Shown: piece after piece, positions 1-8,174 of the stretch
Position numbering within the stretch: position 1 is the first letter of the stretch
Layout of the letters: each line of letters starts with the position of its first letter
DNA from: an uncultured Lachnospiraceae bacterium
GTDB taxonomy: Bacteria; Bacillota; Clostridia; Lachnospirales; Lachnospiraceae
Assembly: GCA_947577185.1 (NCBI GenBank)
Contig: CANPUE010000013.1
Location: 17,547-81,546, forward strand
Reading direction: 5' to 3'
DNA: 64,000 nt
Position numbers and translations under genes: made by a program
The notes under the pieces: model-generated
Databases searched by the model: none
What the model saw: only the letters and a program-made list of their open reading frames with translations
What the model was told of the DNA's origin: nothing

Positions 1-97
1 CCTCCTCGTTTTTGTTGCCGCAGCCTGATAAGACACCTGCCGTCATTATCGCGGTCATTCCTAATGCAAGAAACCTGTTGATACTTTTTCTTTTCAT
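1..97 (-). CDS. Extracellular solute-binding lipoprotein of a sugar ABC transporter (N-terminal fragment)
   Basis: Only the first 32 codons are inside the window; the gene continues off the left edge. The start codon at 97 follows a strong AGGAGG ribosome-binding site (about 104-109). The peptide begins with basic residues (MKRKSINR), then a hydrophobic stretch, and ends in a lipobox LSGC at residues 19-22. It is therefore exported and anchored by a diacylglyceryl cysteine. It lies directly downstream of two sugar-type permeases on the same strand, where such operons usually encode the binding protein. The binding-protein identity is inferred from this context and the lipobox, since no binding domain is visible. 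Confidence 0.75.
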   Translation of the reverse strand, partial: MKRKSINRFLALGMTAIMTAGVLSGCGNKNEE

Positions 98-120
98 AGA
101 TATCCTCCTTCATTTTCATT

Positions 121-170
121 ATGGCCAGACTAAAGCCATTCTATATCTTCCGCTGCACTATGTGCAGCGG
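121..170 (-). other. Two stem-loops between permease and binding-protein genes
   Basis: A perfect 9-bp stem (CCGCTGCAC at 150-158 pairing with GTGCAGCGG at 162-170, loop tat) is followed on the minus strand by a weaker stem (ATGGC...GCCAT, 121-139). Neither is followed by a T-run, so they are not clear terminators. Hairpins here in ABC operons often protect or partly terminate mRNA and so raise binding-protein levels over permease levels; that role is inference. Confidence 0.5.
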
Positions 171-206
171 TTTGATATCCTTGCCGCCGCTTCTAAAAGA
201 ATCCTT

Positions 207-1157
207 TTATCCCTTCACCGCTCCCAGCGTAAGTCCGGAAATAAAGTACTTTTGGAAGAACGGATATGCACAGGCAATGGGTGCCACAATGAGCACTACA
301 ATCGCCATACGCGCTGCCTCCTGAGGCATATTAGCCAACATTTCCGCCGCACCGAGTCCCATGGTCGACGCATTCTTTGCCAACATTTGAATGTTTGTTA
401 AAATAGCATTTAGCAGTGCCTGTAAGGAATACAGCCTGGCATCTTCAATGTAGAGCATGGATTGATACCAGTCGTTCCAATAAGAAAAGCACAGAAACAA
501 TCCAATGGTTGCCAGCAGCGGCTTACAGATTGGTAATACGATCCTCGAAAAAATTGTAAGCTGGCTGGCGCCGTCCATTTTAGCCGATTCAATCAGCGAT
601 TCAGGCACCGTAGTCTTGAAAAACGTCCGGCTGATCACGACATTAAAAGATGATACGCTAAGCGGCAGTATAAGCGCCCAAATCGAATTTTTTAAACCCA
701 GAAGCTGGCTGATTACATAATAGGTAGAAACCAGACCGCCGTTAAATACCATCGGAATAAATACCACCATTGTCAGGAAACCATTCAGCTTGTAGCCGGG
801 ACGGGAAAGCACATATCCCATCAACGTCGTTAGCAAAACACCCAGCGCCGTTCCCACTACGGTTACAAAGATCGATACGCCCAGCGCACGGAAGATCATT
901 TTACTCTGGGAAGCCAAAAACGTATAACCTTCCAGCGAAAAAATCTTAGGTATAAAACGGTAGCCGTATTCTGTAATGGATGCCTCTGCCGAGAAAGAAA
1001 TCGCCACCACCAGAAGAACCGGTATGATACATGCCAATGCCATTATTATAAATACCAGGTTCAGAACTATATTGGCCGGTTTCGAGACCCGGTTAAAACG
1101 GTCGAATCCGGTTAACTCTTCATTATTCATTTTCTGTATCCGTTTTACGTTACTCAT
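207..1157 (-). CDS. Sugar ABC transporter permease, LplC/YtcP type
   Basis: A 316-residue inner-membrane permease of the carbohydrate-uptake (CUT1) ABC family. It has six predicted membrane spans. The cytoplasmic EAA loop is visible near residues 195-215 (ESLIESAKMDGASQLTIF, followed by a conserved IVLPICKPLL-like stretch). It would pair with the upstream permease and with the lipoprotein at the left edge to import an oligosaccharide. No ATPase gene is present; such systems usually share an MsmX-type ATPase encoded elsewhere. I chose the start at 1157 because GGAGGG lies 5 nt before it; an in-frame ATG at 1187 lacks such a site. The family of LplB/LplC/YtcP proteins often handles complex or host glycans, but the substrate cannot be read from the sequence. 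Confidence 0.88.
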   Translation of the reverse strand: MSNVKRIQKMNNEELTGFDRFNRVSKPANIVLNLVFIIMALACIIPVLLVVAISFSAEASITEYGYRFIPKIFSLEGYTFLASQSKMIFRALGVSIFVTVVGTALGVLLTTLMGYVLSRPGYKLNGFLTMVVFIPMVFNGGLVSTYYVISQLLGLKNSIWALILPLSVSSFNVVISRTFFKTTVPESLIESAKMDGASQLTIFSRIVLPICKPLLATIGLFLCFSYWNDWYQSMLYIEDARLYSLQALLNAILTNIQMLAKNASTMGLGAAEMLANMPQEAARMAIVVLIVAPIACAYPFFQKYFISGLTLGAVKG

Positions 1158-1250
1158 ATTTCCCTCCATATCGAAGCAGTTTGCCACGCTGATCTGTCTT
1201 TATGCATTGATATCCGCGTGTCAGTCCTATTTCCAGATCAATTCTGCCTG

Positions 1251-2198
1251 TCAGATCATAGCGCTTTCTTTATCCACTTTTCTGACAATCGCATTTGCTG
1301 TCAGTATGGTAATACAGCCCGCAACCGACTGGATAAATGCTGCCGCAGCAGACATACCCGTGGTAGATGTCTTCAACTGCTTATATACATAGACATCCAG
1401 CGTATACACGACATCATACAGAGAATTGGAATCTCTCGGTACCTGATAGAACAGACCAAAATCGGAGTAGAAAATACGTCCGACATTCATAATGAACATA
1501 AGAATAATGACTGTCTTTAACAGAGGCAGTGTGATATAACGAATCTGCTGCCATATCGTCGCACCGTCAATCCCTGCCGCTTCATAATAGCTCTTGTCAA
1601 TACCCGTAATGGTTGCAAGATACACCACCATTCCGTAGCCGACACCTTTCCACAAATTCATAAATACCAGAAACGGCGGCCACATCTCCGGTTTCATATA
1701 CCACTGCTGTCTTTCCATGCCAAAAAATTCCAGCATGTTATTGATCAGTCCCTTATCATAACTTAGAAATGCCCATACCAGTGCGGTTACAACTACCCAC
1801 GACAGGAAGTACGGCATAAACATTGCTGTCTGGTAAATCTTCGTCAGTTTCTTGGAATGAAGCTGTCCGATTGCAATCGCGGCCGTAACCGGCACCACAA
1901 TACCCAGAATAATAAATACAATATTATAAGCCAATGTATTCTTGATGATCATCCAGATATCTTTTGTGGAAAACAGAAAATTGAAATTGTCAAATCCCAC
2001 CCATTCACTTGTAAGAAAACTCTTTAGAAATCCGCCGTTAATCTTAAATTTTTTAAAGGCAATCACGATACCGAACATCGGCATAAAGCAAAACAAAAAA
2101 TACCATATCGTAGTCGGCAGCGCCAACAGAGTCAGTTCCGTATCGTCCTTGTTCCAATGCCTTTTTTTGGGTTTTACATTCTTTTTCTCTGTGCTCAT
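1251..2198 (-). CDS. Sugar ABC transporter permease, LplB/YteP type
   Basis: A 315-residue CUT1-family permease, first gene of the operon visible here. It opens with a basic cytoplasmic tail (MSTEKKNVKPKKRHW) and then six hydrophobic spans. The EAA motif is visible around residues 215-230 (YYEAAGIDGATIWQQI), followed by TLPLLKTV. This sequence binds the shared ATPase in the family. The start is supported by AGGAGAGGG just upstream. A 93-nt gap separates it from the second permease. The 208-nt AT-rich stretch upstream (2199-2406) must hold the operon promoter. I found no convincing -35/-10 pair there: a TATAAT on the minus strand at 2273-2278 has a poor -35. Confidence 0.88.
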   Translation of the reverse strand: MSTEKKNVKPKKRHWNKDDTELTLLALPTTIWYFLFCFMPMFGIVIAFKKFKINGGFLKSFLTSEWVGFDNFNFLFSTKDIWMIIKNTLAYNIVFIILGIVVPVTAAIAIGQLHSKKLTKIYQTAMFMPYFLSWVVVTALVWAFLSYDKGLINNMLEFFGMERQQWYMKPEMWPPFLVFMNLWKGVGYGMVVYLATITGIDKSYYEAAGIDGATIWQQIRYITLPLLKTVIILMFIMNVGRIFYSDFGLFYQVPRDSNSLYDVVYTLDVYVYKQLKTSTTGMSAAAAFIQSVAGCITILTANAIVRKVDKESAMI

Positions 2199-2406
2199 AC
2201 CCTCTCCTCTCCCGCCCGGTTATCCGGAGCACCATATGCGATTGTCTTTCTTTATTATTTCTTAATATAATTATTATAACTTTGATAATATGCTCATAAT
2301 ATCCCTATTTCTTTAGAAAATAGTATGAAAAAATTAGTTTACATTTATAATTTGCGCCTCAATATTTGTGCACTTTTGATATAATGAATTGTTTTTTTGC
2401 AAAATA

Positions 2407-3243
2407 TTAGTCTTTTTGTACAATATCGACATTTTGCCGCCGGAGGACTCCATGCGCATCCCGAATCACGCCGCCCGAAAGAAGGTGCCGCTTCATCTTT
2501 CTCTGCAGCGTTGTTCGTTCGGGCAGTTCCGCAAAATCATCCGTGCGGCTCTGAAACACCCACTCGATGCATCCGGTGTCCGCCTCACCTTCGTCTGCAA
2601 TCTCAAAACGACGCTGAAAGCGGATAATATTGCTCTCCTCTCTCAACATTCCCTCCAGCTGACGGTCCATCAGCCAGGAATGACAGTGATACGCCGCAAA
2701 CACGATTTCCGGAAAGCATTCCGCAAAAAAACGCTCCGCACGCGCAAGTGATCGCGATACGGCATCCGGTGAAAAATCGGCATCAGAAGGGATATGGAGC
2801 TCGATCACCTTATTGTGTTCTGTCTCTTCGATCTCGTATTCCAGCTCGCCGATCCGAAACAGACTGCCGCCCGCCTGACGTACAGTCCACCACTCTCTGT
2901 CAAAACAAAATTTTCCGGTCATCCGGTAAGTCTCTCCGATAAAACGCGGATAGCATTTCATCGTATCGACGTAGATCTCGTCACTGATCCCCTTTTCCCT
3001 GTAAAAATCATACAGATCAGCTGACGCTTTGAGCATACAGGCAAGTACCCTGACGTGATCAGTATCTTCACCAAGTAACATCTGCAGTTCTTTTAAAGCA
3101 TTCTGCCTTTCCCCATGCATTCTGAACTTTTTAAGCAGACCGTCGACAGCCTGAAAGTCAAAGCCTGATGCAAATTCCAAAACTCTGCTTTTCATTTCAG
3201 ACTGCAGGTTTATACTATTGCACAGTGTTGTGATGTCCATCAT
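2407..3243 (-). CDS. Acyltransferase-like protein of the DUF5596 type (NAT_N/GNAT_C)
   Basis: A 278-residue soluble protein with no signal peptide or membrane span. The organisation fits Clostridia proteins annotated as acyltransferase domain-containing. It has a helical N-terminal half (residues 1-130) containing YPRFIGETYRMTGKF near 97-111, and a C-terminal half with alternating strands and helices ending in GCIEWVFQS. The C-terminal half resembles a degenerate GNAT fold. The substrate is unknown. It stands alone between the tpiA terminator and the sugar ABC operon. The assignment is from memory of this family and is moderately sure; no catalytic residue can be pointed to. Confidence 0.6.
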   Translation of the reverse strand: MMDITTLCNSINLQSEMKSRVLEFASGFDFQAVDGLLKKFRMHGERQNALKELQMLLGEDTDHVRVLACMLKASADLYDFYREKGISDEIYVDTMKCYPRFIGETYRMTGKFCFDREWWTVRQAGGSLFRIGELEYEIEETEHNKVIELHIPSDADFSPDAVSRSLARAERFFAECFPEIVFAAYHCHSWLMDRQLEGMLREESNIIRFQRRFEIADEGEADTGCIEWVFQSRTDDFAELPERTTLQRKMKRHLLSGGVIRDAHGVLRRQNVDIVQKD

Positions 3244-3406
3244 TTATCGTTCCTTTCTCCGTCCGGATCGAACGTTCCCAGGATGATTGGAGGCTTCTCA
3301 ATTATCTTTTCCTGTCTTTCATCAAATCATTCCCCAATTATCATAATTGTATCATCGTTCCCCCAAAACACCTGCACCCGATCGTTTCATCCGTCTCAAA
3401 AATAGT

Positions 3407-3454
3407 AAAAAGAGATACCAAAGAATTGCGTTTCCTTTGATATCCCTCTTTTTC
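3407..3454 (-). terminator. Rho-independent terminator after tpiA
   Basis: A long imperfect stem (AAAAAGAG... against ...CTCTTTTT, inner CCAAAG/CTTTG) lies just past the tpiA stop. On the minus strand it is followed by TTTTTACTATTTTT. It should end the gap-pgk-tpiA transcript. The symmetry makes it potentially bidirectional. Confidence 0.8.
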
Positions 3455-3490
3455 TGTGTTTTCTTGCTGTCAGATTACTGAATATACTTT

Positions 3491-4240
3491 TTATTTGTAA
3501 TTTACAATCTTACCGAAATCTGCCTTCAAAGAAGCGCCGCCAACCAGACCGCCGTCAATATCAGGCTGTGCAAATAACTCTGCAGCATTGCCCGCATTTA
3601 CGGAACCGCCGTACTGAATGCGTACTGCTTCTGCCGTTGCCGCATCATAAATCTCAGCGATACACTCACGGATTCCCTTACATACTTCCTCTGCCTGCTC
3701 TGTAGTAGCGGTCTTACCCGTTCCGATCGCCCAGATCGGCTCGTATGCGATCACCATGCCTGCTGCCTGCTGTGCCGTAACACCTGTCAGGTCAGATTTG
3801 ATCTGCAGTCTGATCCAATCCATTGTAACGCCCATTTCACGCTGCTCTAATGTCTCGCCGCAGCAAAGGATCGGTACAAGTCCTGCTTCAAGCGCTTTCT
3901 TTACTTTCTTATTGAGAAGCTCGTCATCCTCTTTAAAATAATCGCGTCTCTCGGAATGCCCGATGATCACGTACTTCGCGCCGGCATCTTTGATCATGGA
4001 AGCTGAAATTTCTCCTGTGTATGCGCCTTTTTCCTCAAAATACATATTCTCAGCGCCAACTTCCACGTTTGTATCCTTTACAGCTTCTACAACCGGAACG
4101 ATATCGATCGCAGGCACACAGTATACAACGTCAACATCGTCTGATTTCACCAGATCTTTTAATTCACTGCAAAGCTTTACTGCCTCACTGGGTGTCATGT
4201 TCATCTTCCAGTTACCGGCTACGATTTTTCTTCTTGCCAT
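3491..4240 (-). CDS. tpiA: Triosephosphate isomerase
   Basis: A 249-residue TIM barrel that interconverts dihydroxyacetone phosphate and glyceraldehyde 3-phosphate in the cytosol. Catalytic residues are visible: Lys in NWKMN near residue 13, His in GHSERR near 96, and the catalytic Glu in [12 protein letters not shown], whose last part is loop 6. GGSV and GGAS phosphate-binding turns follow near the C-terminus. The length is normal for bacteria. I start the gene at 4240 (MARRK) because GGAGAAG lies 8 nt upstream; an in-frame ATG at 4255 has no good site. It is the third gene of gap-pgk-tpiA, 192 nt after pgk, with three hairpins in the gap. Confidence 0.98.
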   Translation of the reverse strand: MARRKIVAGNWKMNMTPSEAVKLCSELKDLVKSDDVDVVYCVPAIDIVPVVEAVKDTNVEVGAENMYFEEKGAYTGEISASMIKDAGAKYVIIGHSERRDYFKEDDELLNKKVKKALEAGLVPILCCGETLEQREMGVTMDWIRLQIKSDLTGVTAQQAAGMVIAYEPIWAIGTGKTATTEQAEEVCKGIRECIAEIYDAATAEAVRIQYGGSVNAGNAAELFAQPDIDGGLVGGASLKADFGKIVNYK

Positions 4241-4287
4241 TTTTCTCTTCTCCATTCTTTATTCTTCTATCATCAATGACATTATGG

Positions 4288-4414
4288 AAGAATGGCTCAT
4301 CAGAGCCATTCTTTCCGGAATAACTTAGAATATCCTGGCTGATGTCTTTTATCAGCCTGGTTATTCTTTATTCCGTTTTATCGTCTGCCGCTTACTACAC
4401 GGCGTAGCAGCGGC
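4288..4414 (-). other. Three consecutive stem-loops between pgk and tpiA
   Basis: Hairpin A is a perfect 11-bp stem (4288-4298 with 4303-4313, loop atca). Hairpin B pairs GGCTGAT with ATCAGCC (4334-4360). Hairpin C pairs GCCGCT with AGCGGC around an inner CTAC/GTAG stem (4387-4414). None has a T-run on the minus strand, so they look like processing or stability elements rather than full terminators. Confidence 0.6.
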
Positions 4415-4432
4415 TTTTGCTCTTTCGACTGT

Positions 4433-5656
4433 TTATTTATCGTCTGCCGCTACTACGCCGGGGAGTTCTTTGCCTTCGAGGAATTCAAGGGATGCGCCGC
4501 CGCCTGTGGAGATGTGGCTCATCTTATCGGCAAATCCAAGCTGGTTAACGGCTGCCGCACTGTCACCGCCGCCGATGATCGTTGTAGCGTCTGTCTCTGC
4601 GAGGGATTTTGCAACTGCAATCGTACCTGCTGCCAGTGTCGGATTCTCGAATACGCCCATAGGTCCGTTCCATACAACTGTCTTAGCGGATTTCACTGCA
4701 TCAGCATACAGTTTAGCAGTCTCTGTACCGATATCAAGGCCTTCCTTATCTGCCGGAATCTTGTCTGCCGCAACAACTTCCACTTCGATCGGTCCATCGA
4801 TCGGATCCGGGAAATGATCAGCGATCGTCGTATCAACCGGTAAAAGCAGCTTCTTGCCGAGTTTGTCTGCTTTTTCCATCATTTCCCTGCAGTAATCGAG
4901 TTTCTCGTTATCTACAAGAGAATTACCAACTTCCATACCTTTTGCTTTTAAGAAGGTAAATGCCATGCCGCCGCCGATAATGAGCGTATCGCATTTCTCC
5001 AGCAGGTTGTTGATAACATTCAGTTTATCAGCCACTTTTGCGCCGCCGAGGATCGCAACGAAAGGTCTGACCGGATTTTCTACTGCATTGCCAAGGAAAT
5101 CGATCTCTTTCTGCATTAAGTAACCAACTGCGTTCTCGCCGCCTTTTTCGGAGATGAATTTCGTAACGCCTGCTACAGAAGCATGTGCTCTGTGGGAGGA
5201 ACCGAATGCATCACATACATAAGCATCCGCCAGATCTGCCAGTTCTTTACTGAACTCTTCGCCGTTCTTTGTCTCTTCTTTGCCGCGGAAACGGGTATTC
5301 TGCAGTAAAACAACATCTCCCTCGTTCATGTCTGCAACCGCTTTTGTAGCAGCATCGCCTGTCACATTGTAATCAGAAACAAAGTTTACCTCTTTTCCCA
5401 GTTTCTCGGAAAGTCTCTTTGCAACCGGTGCAAGGGATTCTCCCTCGTTAGGGCCGTTCTTTACTTTGCCAAGGTGAGAGCAGAGGATCACTTTCGCGCC
5501 GTCGCCGATCAGTTTGTTGATCGTAGGCAGTGCCGCCACGATACGGGTTTCGTCTGTAATCTCGCCATTCTTTAAAGGTACGTTAAAATCGCATCTTACC
5601 AGAACGCGTTTTCCTTTTACATTGATGTCATCTACGGATTTCTTATTCAATCCCAT
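4433..5656 (-). CDS. pgk: Phosphoglycerate kinase
   Basis: A 407-residue cytosolic kinase that transfers phosphate from 1,3-bisphosphoglycerate to ADP. It has the PGK N-terminal signature ([12 protein letters not shown], residues 17-28), the substrate-binding HLGK motif near 61-64, and GAKVADK in the middle. The C-terminal nucleotide-binding domain includes GGGDSAAAV near 365-373 and the [14 protein letters not shown] loop. Length is normal. AGGAGG stands upstream of the ATG. It follows gap with 131 nt between them, including a stem-loop, and precedes tpiA. Confidence 0.98.
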   Translation of the reverse strand: MGLNKKSVDDINVKGKRVLVRCDFNVPLKNGEITDETRIVAALPTINKLIGDGAKVILCSHLGKVKNGPNEGESLAPVAKRLSEKLGKEVNFVSDYNVTGDAATKAVADMNEGDVVLLQNTRFRGKEETKNGEEFSKELADLADAYVCDAFGSSHRAHASVAGVTKFISEKGGENAVGYLMQKEIDFLGNAVENPVRPFVAILGGAKVADKLNVINNLLEKCDTLIIGGGMAFTFLKAKGMEVGNSLVDNEKLDYCREMMEKADKLGKKLLLPVDTTIADHFPDPIDGPIEVEVVAADKIPADKEGLDIGTETAKLYADAVKSAKTVVWNGPMGVFENPTLAAGTIAVAKSLAETDATTIIGGGDSAAAVNQLGFADKMSHISTGGGASLEFLEGKELPGVVAADDK

Positions 5657-5721
5657 CTTTCTTTCCTCCTATACTAAAAGAAATGCCTGAACGGTTTCTT
5701 CTTTTCCTGTCAAATAACAAA

Positions 5722-5759
5722 TAAGATCCGGCCCAACAAGGCCGGACCTTACGATCTTA
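5722..5759 (-). other. Stem-loop between gap and pgk
   Basis: TCCGGCC pairs with GGCCGGA around loop caacaa, inside an outer TAAGAT/ATCTTA pairing. The minus-strand downstream sequence is only weakly T-rich. It could attenuate or process the gap-pgk message so that gap mRNA is more abundant than pgk mRNA, as seen in other Gram-positive gap operons. That role is inference. Confidence 0.55.
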
Positions 5760-5787
5760 GCTTAGATTCTTTTCAAACTGCAAATAA

Positions 5788-6789
5788 TTAGCCTAATTCA
5801 GCGAAGTATTTGATTGTTCTTACCATCTGGCTTGTGTAGCTGTTCTCATTGTCATACCAGGAAACAACCTGTACAAGATTGTCAGCGCCAACCATGGTCT
5901 GTGTTGCATCGAAGAGAGAACCATATCTCATGCCGATTACGTCAGAAGATACGATTTCTTCCTCATTGTATCCAAAGGACTCGTTTGCTGCTGCTTTCAT
6001 TGCTGCATTGATCTCATCCTTTGTTACAGATTTCTCAACAGTTGCTACAAGAATCGTTGTAGAACCTGTCGGGGTCGGTACACGCTGAGCAGAACCGATC
6101 AGTTTGCCGTTCAGTTCAGGAATAACAAGACCGATAGCTTTCGCTGCGCCTGTGCTGTTAGGAACGATGTTGATCGCGCCTGCACGGGATCTTCTCAGAT
6201 CGCCTTTTCTCTGAGGACCGTCAAGGATCATCTGATCACCTGTGTAAGCATGGATTGTGCTCATGATACCGGATTTGATGGTAGCAAGATCATTCAGTGC
6301 TTTTGCCATAGGAGCAAGGCAGTTTGTCGTACAGGATGCTGCGGAAATGATCGTATCATCCTTTGTCAGTGTTGTGTGGTTTACGTTGTAAACGATTGTC
6401 GGAAGGTCATTTCCTGCAGGAGCAGAAATAACAACTTTCTTAGCGCCGGCATTGATATGAGCCTGTGCTTTTTCTTTGGATGTATAGAATCCGGAGCACT
6501 CTAAAACAACATCTACCCCAAGTTCTCCCCAAGGACAATTGTTTGCGTCTGGCTCTTTGTAAATTTTCAGCGTCTTGCCGTCAACTGTGATGGAATCTTC
6601 CCCTGCTGAAACAGTGTCGCCTTTTTCATATCTTCCCTGGGAAGAGTCATACTTGAGCAAGTGTGCCAGCATCTTAGGGCTTGTCAGATCATTGATCGCT
6701 ACTACTTCGTATCCGTCTGCACCGAACATCTGTCTGAACGCAAGACGACCGATACGGCCAAAACCATTGATTGCTACTTTTACTGCCAT
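5788..6789 (-). CDS. gap: Glyceraldehyde-3-phosphate dehydrogenase (NAD-dependent)
   Basis: A 333-residue phosphorylating GAPDH. The N-terminal NAD-binding motif GFGRIGR is at residues 8-14. The catalytic Cys sits in SCTTNCLAP near residues 151-159. The substrate-binding STGAAKA loop and the C-terminal SWYDNENSY are present. It makes 1,3-bisphosphoglycerate and NADH for the pgk gene downstream. AGGAGG precedes the ATG. The leader is long, about 130 nt from the predicted start of transcription. The promoter carries several dyads that could be a repressor or redox-regulator target. None matches the CggR or Rex consensus as I remember them. Confidence 0.98.
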   Translation of the reverse strand: MAVKVAINGFGRIGRLAFRQMFGADGYEVVAINDLTSPKMLAHLLKYDSSQGRYEKGDTVSAGEDSITVDGKTLKIYKEPDANNCPWGELGVDVVLECSGFYTSKEKAQAHINAGAKKVVISAPAGNDLPTIVYNVNHTTLTKDDTIISAASCTTNCLAPMAKALNDLATIKSGIMSTIHAYTGDQMILDGPQRKGDLRRSRAGAINIVPNSTGAAKAIGLVIPELNGKLIGSAQRVPTPTGSTTILVATVEKSVTKDEINAAMKAAANESFGYNEEEIVSSDVIGMRYGSLFDATQTMVGADNLVQVVSWYDNENSYTSQMVRTIKYFAELG

Positions 6790-6901
6790 TTTAAATTCCT
6801 CCTAAACATAAAATTTAATGATTTTATTATATTGTTTCGTCATCCGCAACCTGCAGGCACCACATAAAACTCCCACTGTGCAGTTTCCGCGGCATACAGA
6901 T

Positions 6902-6951
6902 TGACAAAATTTTGTCAGCAAAATTATTTTACCTAATTTGTCCGCAAAATT
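6902..6951 (-). promoter_or_regulatory. Array of dyad elements at the gap promoter
   Basis: A perfect 16-bp palindrome TGACAAAATTTTGTCA lies at 6902-6917. Overlapping it is TTTTGTCAGCAAAATT (6910-6925), and 26 bp away is ATTTGTCCGCAAAATT (6936-6951), identical at 14 of 16 positions. The last two are themselves imperfect dyads (AATTTTG/CAAAATT). They span the predicted -35 through about +17, a typical operator position. Confidence 0.6.
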
Positions 6952-6954
6952 CAA
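6926..6954 (-). promoter_or_regulatory. Sigma-A-type promoter for gap-pgk-tpiA
   Basis: On the minus strand, TTGAAT (6949-6954) and TAAAAT (6926-6931) are separated by 17 bp. Transcription should start near 6919. No other pair of this quality lies between here and the gap start codon, although an isolated TATAAT occurs at 6826-6831. Confidence 0.6.
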
Positions 6955-7026
6955 GGTGTAAATCGAAAATATTTGGAAATTTAAGAGAATTTTTCCAATT
7001 GCGGGATTTCGCCGCGTGATATGTGG

Positions 7027-7055
7027 TTGCGATTTGTACTGAAACAAACTATACT
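7027..7055 (+). promoter_or_regulatory. Sigma-A-type promoter for the PHP phosphatase gene
   Basis: TTGCGA (7027-7032), 17-bp spacer, TATACT (7050-7055). The spacing is ideal, and the AAAGGAGG ribosome-binding site at 7073-7080 and ATG at 7088 follow at once. Confidence 0.65.
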
Positions 7056-7087
7056 GGTAAAAAGTATACCACAAAGGAGGCAAAATT

Positions 7088-7906
7088 ATGCCTGTCACAG
7101 CAGATTACCACATGCACTCTTCTTTTTCGGGCGATTCTTCCGCTCCCATGGAAGAAATGATCTTAAACGGAATCCGTCTCGGACTCACACAGATGTGTTT
7201 TACCGAGCACCAGGACTTTGATTTTCCCATATCGGAAGCATTTCCGGAAGGTTTTTTTGAAATCAACCCGGATGCTTACCTTTATGATCTTTTGAAATTT
7301 AAAAATAAATATGCGGACCAGATCAAAGTATGTTTCGGCGTAGAACTTGGTCTACAGCCTCATCTTTCCAGAAAAAACGCCGCCTTTGCCAAAGCGCATG
7401 AATATGATTTTATCATCGCCTCTTCCCATCTGTGCAACGGCCGCGACCCCGGCTTTCCCGCTTTTTATGAAGGAAAAACACAGGAAGAGGGTTACCGCGA
7501 ATACTTTGAATCCATCTATGAAAATCTGAAAACATTCAGCAACTTTGACGTGTACGGTCATCTGGATTATGTTGTCCGCTATGGCCCTCGCAAAGACGAA
7601 GGATATTCCAGCGAACAGTATCGTGATATCATCGATGCCATTTTGCAAAAACTGATCGCGGACGGTAAAGGCATTGAGATCAACACAAAGGGACTTTCAG
7701 GCGGACTGCGCGACGTCAATCCCTGTACCGCCATCATCCGCCGCTACAAAGAGCTTGGAGGTGAGATCATCACCGTCGGTTCCGATGCCCACGCGCCCGG
7801 ACAGATTGCCGCTCATTTTGGCAGAGCTGCCGATATTTTGTCGGCGTGCGGATTCCGCTATTACACGACCTTTGAAAAGCGCAGTGCGGCGTTTCACAAA
7901 CTATAA
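7088..7906 (+). CDS. PHP-domain histidinol-phosphatase (HisJ/HisK family)
   Basis: A 272-residue PHP-fold metal-dependent phosphoesterase. Metal-ligand motifs are in family order: DYHMHSSFS near residue 6, FTEHQDF near 38, GVELGLQ near 85, SSHLCNG near 111, GHLDYV near 155, and GSDAH near 231. In this family the enzyme removes phosphate from L-histidinol phosphate. No other his gene is in the window, so the cellular substrate is less certain than the fold. It is divergent from gap and has its own promoter. AAAGGAGG supports the start. Confidence 0.85.
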   Translation: MPVTADYHMHSSFSGDSSAPMEEMILNGIRLGLTQMCFTEHQDFDFPISEAFPEGFFEINPDAYLYDLLKFKNKYADQIKVCFGVELGLQPHLSRKNAAFAKAHEYDFIIASSHLCNGRDPGFPAFYEGKTQEEGYREYFESIYENLKTFSNFDVYGHLDYVVRYGPRKDEGYSSEQYRDIIDAILQKLIADGKGIEINTKGLSGGLRDVNPCTAIIRRYKELGGEIITVGSDAHAPGQIAAHFGRAADILSACGFRYYTTFEKRSAAFHKL

Positions 7907-7991
7907 AAAAGCTGTCTGCTTCCAAATCAGGCCGAACTATGGTACGATAACAATATAACAACCTGATTCTTTTACACAGGAGGTGGCGCCT

Positions 7992-8174
7992 ATGCCTGTG
8001 CCAACAAACGAAAAAGAATACAACGGCTTTTTATTTGACCAGTTATCTCTGATTGAAGAAATAACCGAAGTGGCACAAAAAGAGAATGCCACGGCAACAT
8101 TATCTGTTCTGGAAAAGAAAAAAAAGCAGGTGGAGAGAAAACTATATCAACAACCGCCGCTCATCAGTGGATGA
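7992..8174 (+). CDS. Small protein of unknown function (60 aa)
   Basis: I do not recognise this gene. The ATG at 7992 has ACAGGAGG 8 nt upstream. A possible promoter (TTCCAA, 17 bp, TACGAT) lies in the 85-nt gap after the PHP gene. The peptide is charged and mostly helical, with a lysine-rich run (EKKKKQVERK) and no membrane span or signal. Its last 28 nt overlap the 3' end of the convergent mnmA gene. A real gene is likelier than chance because of the ribosome-binding site. Conservation is the test. Confidence 0.5.
   Translation: MPVPTNEKEYNGFLFDQLSLIEEITEVAQKENATATLSVLEKKKKQVERKLYQQPPLISG

Noticed and set aside
2264..2301. TATAAT at 2273-2278 as promoter of the sugar ABC operon
   Set aside because: No acceptable -35 at 16-18 bp, and the sequence is so AT-rich that such hexamers are expected by chance.
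6826..6831. TATAAT close to gap as the main promoter
   Set aside because: The -35 position (GCAGGT) is poor; the pair at 6926-6954 is better and coincides with the dyad array.
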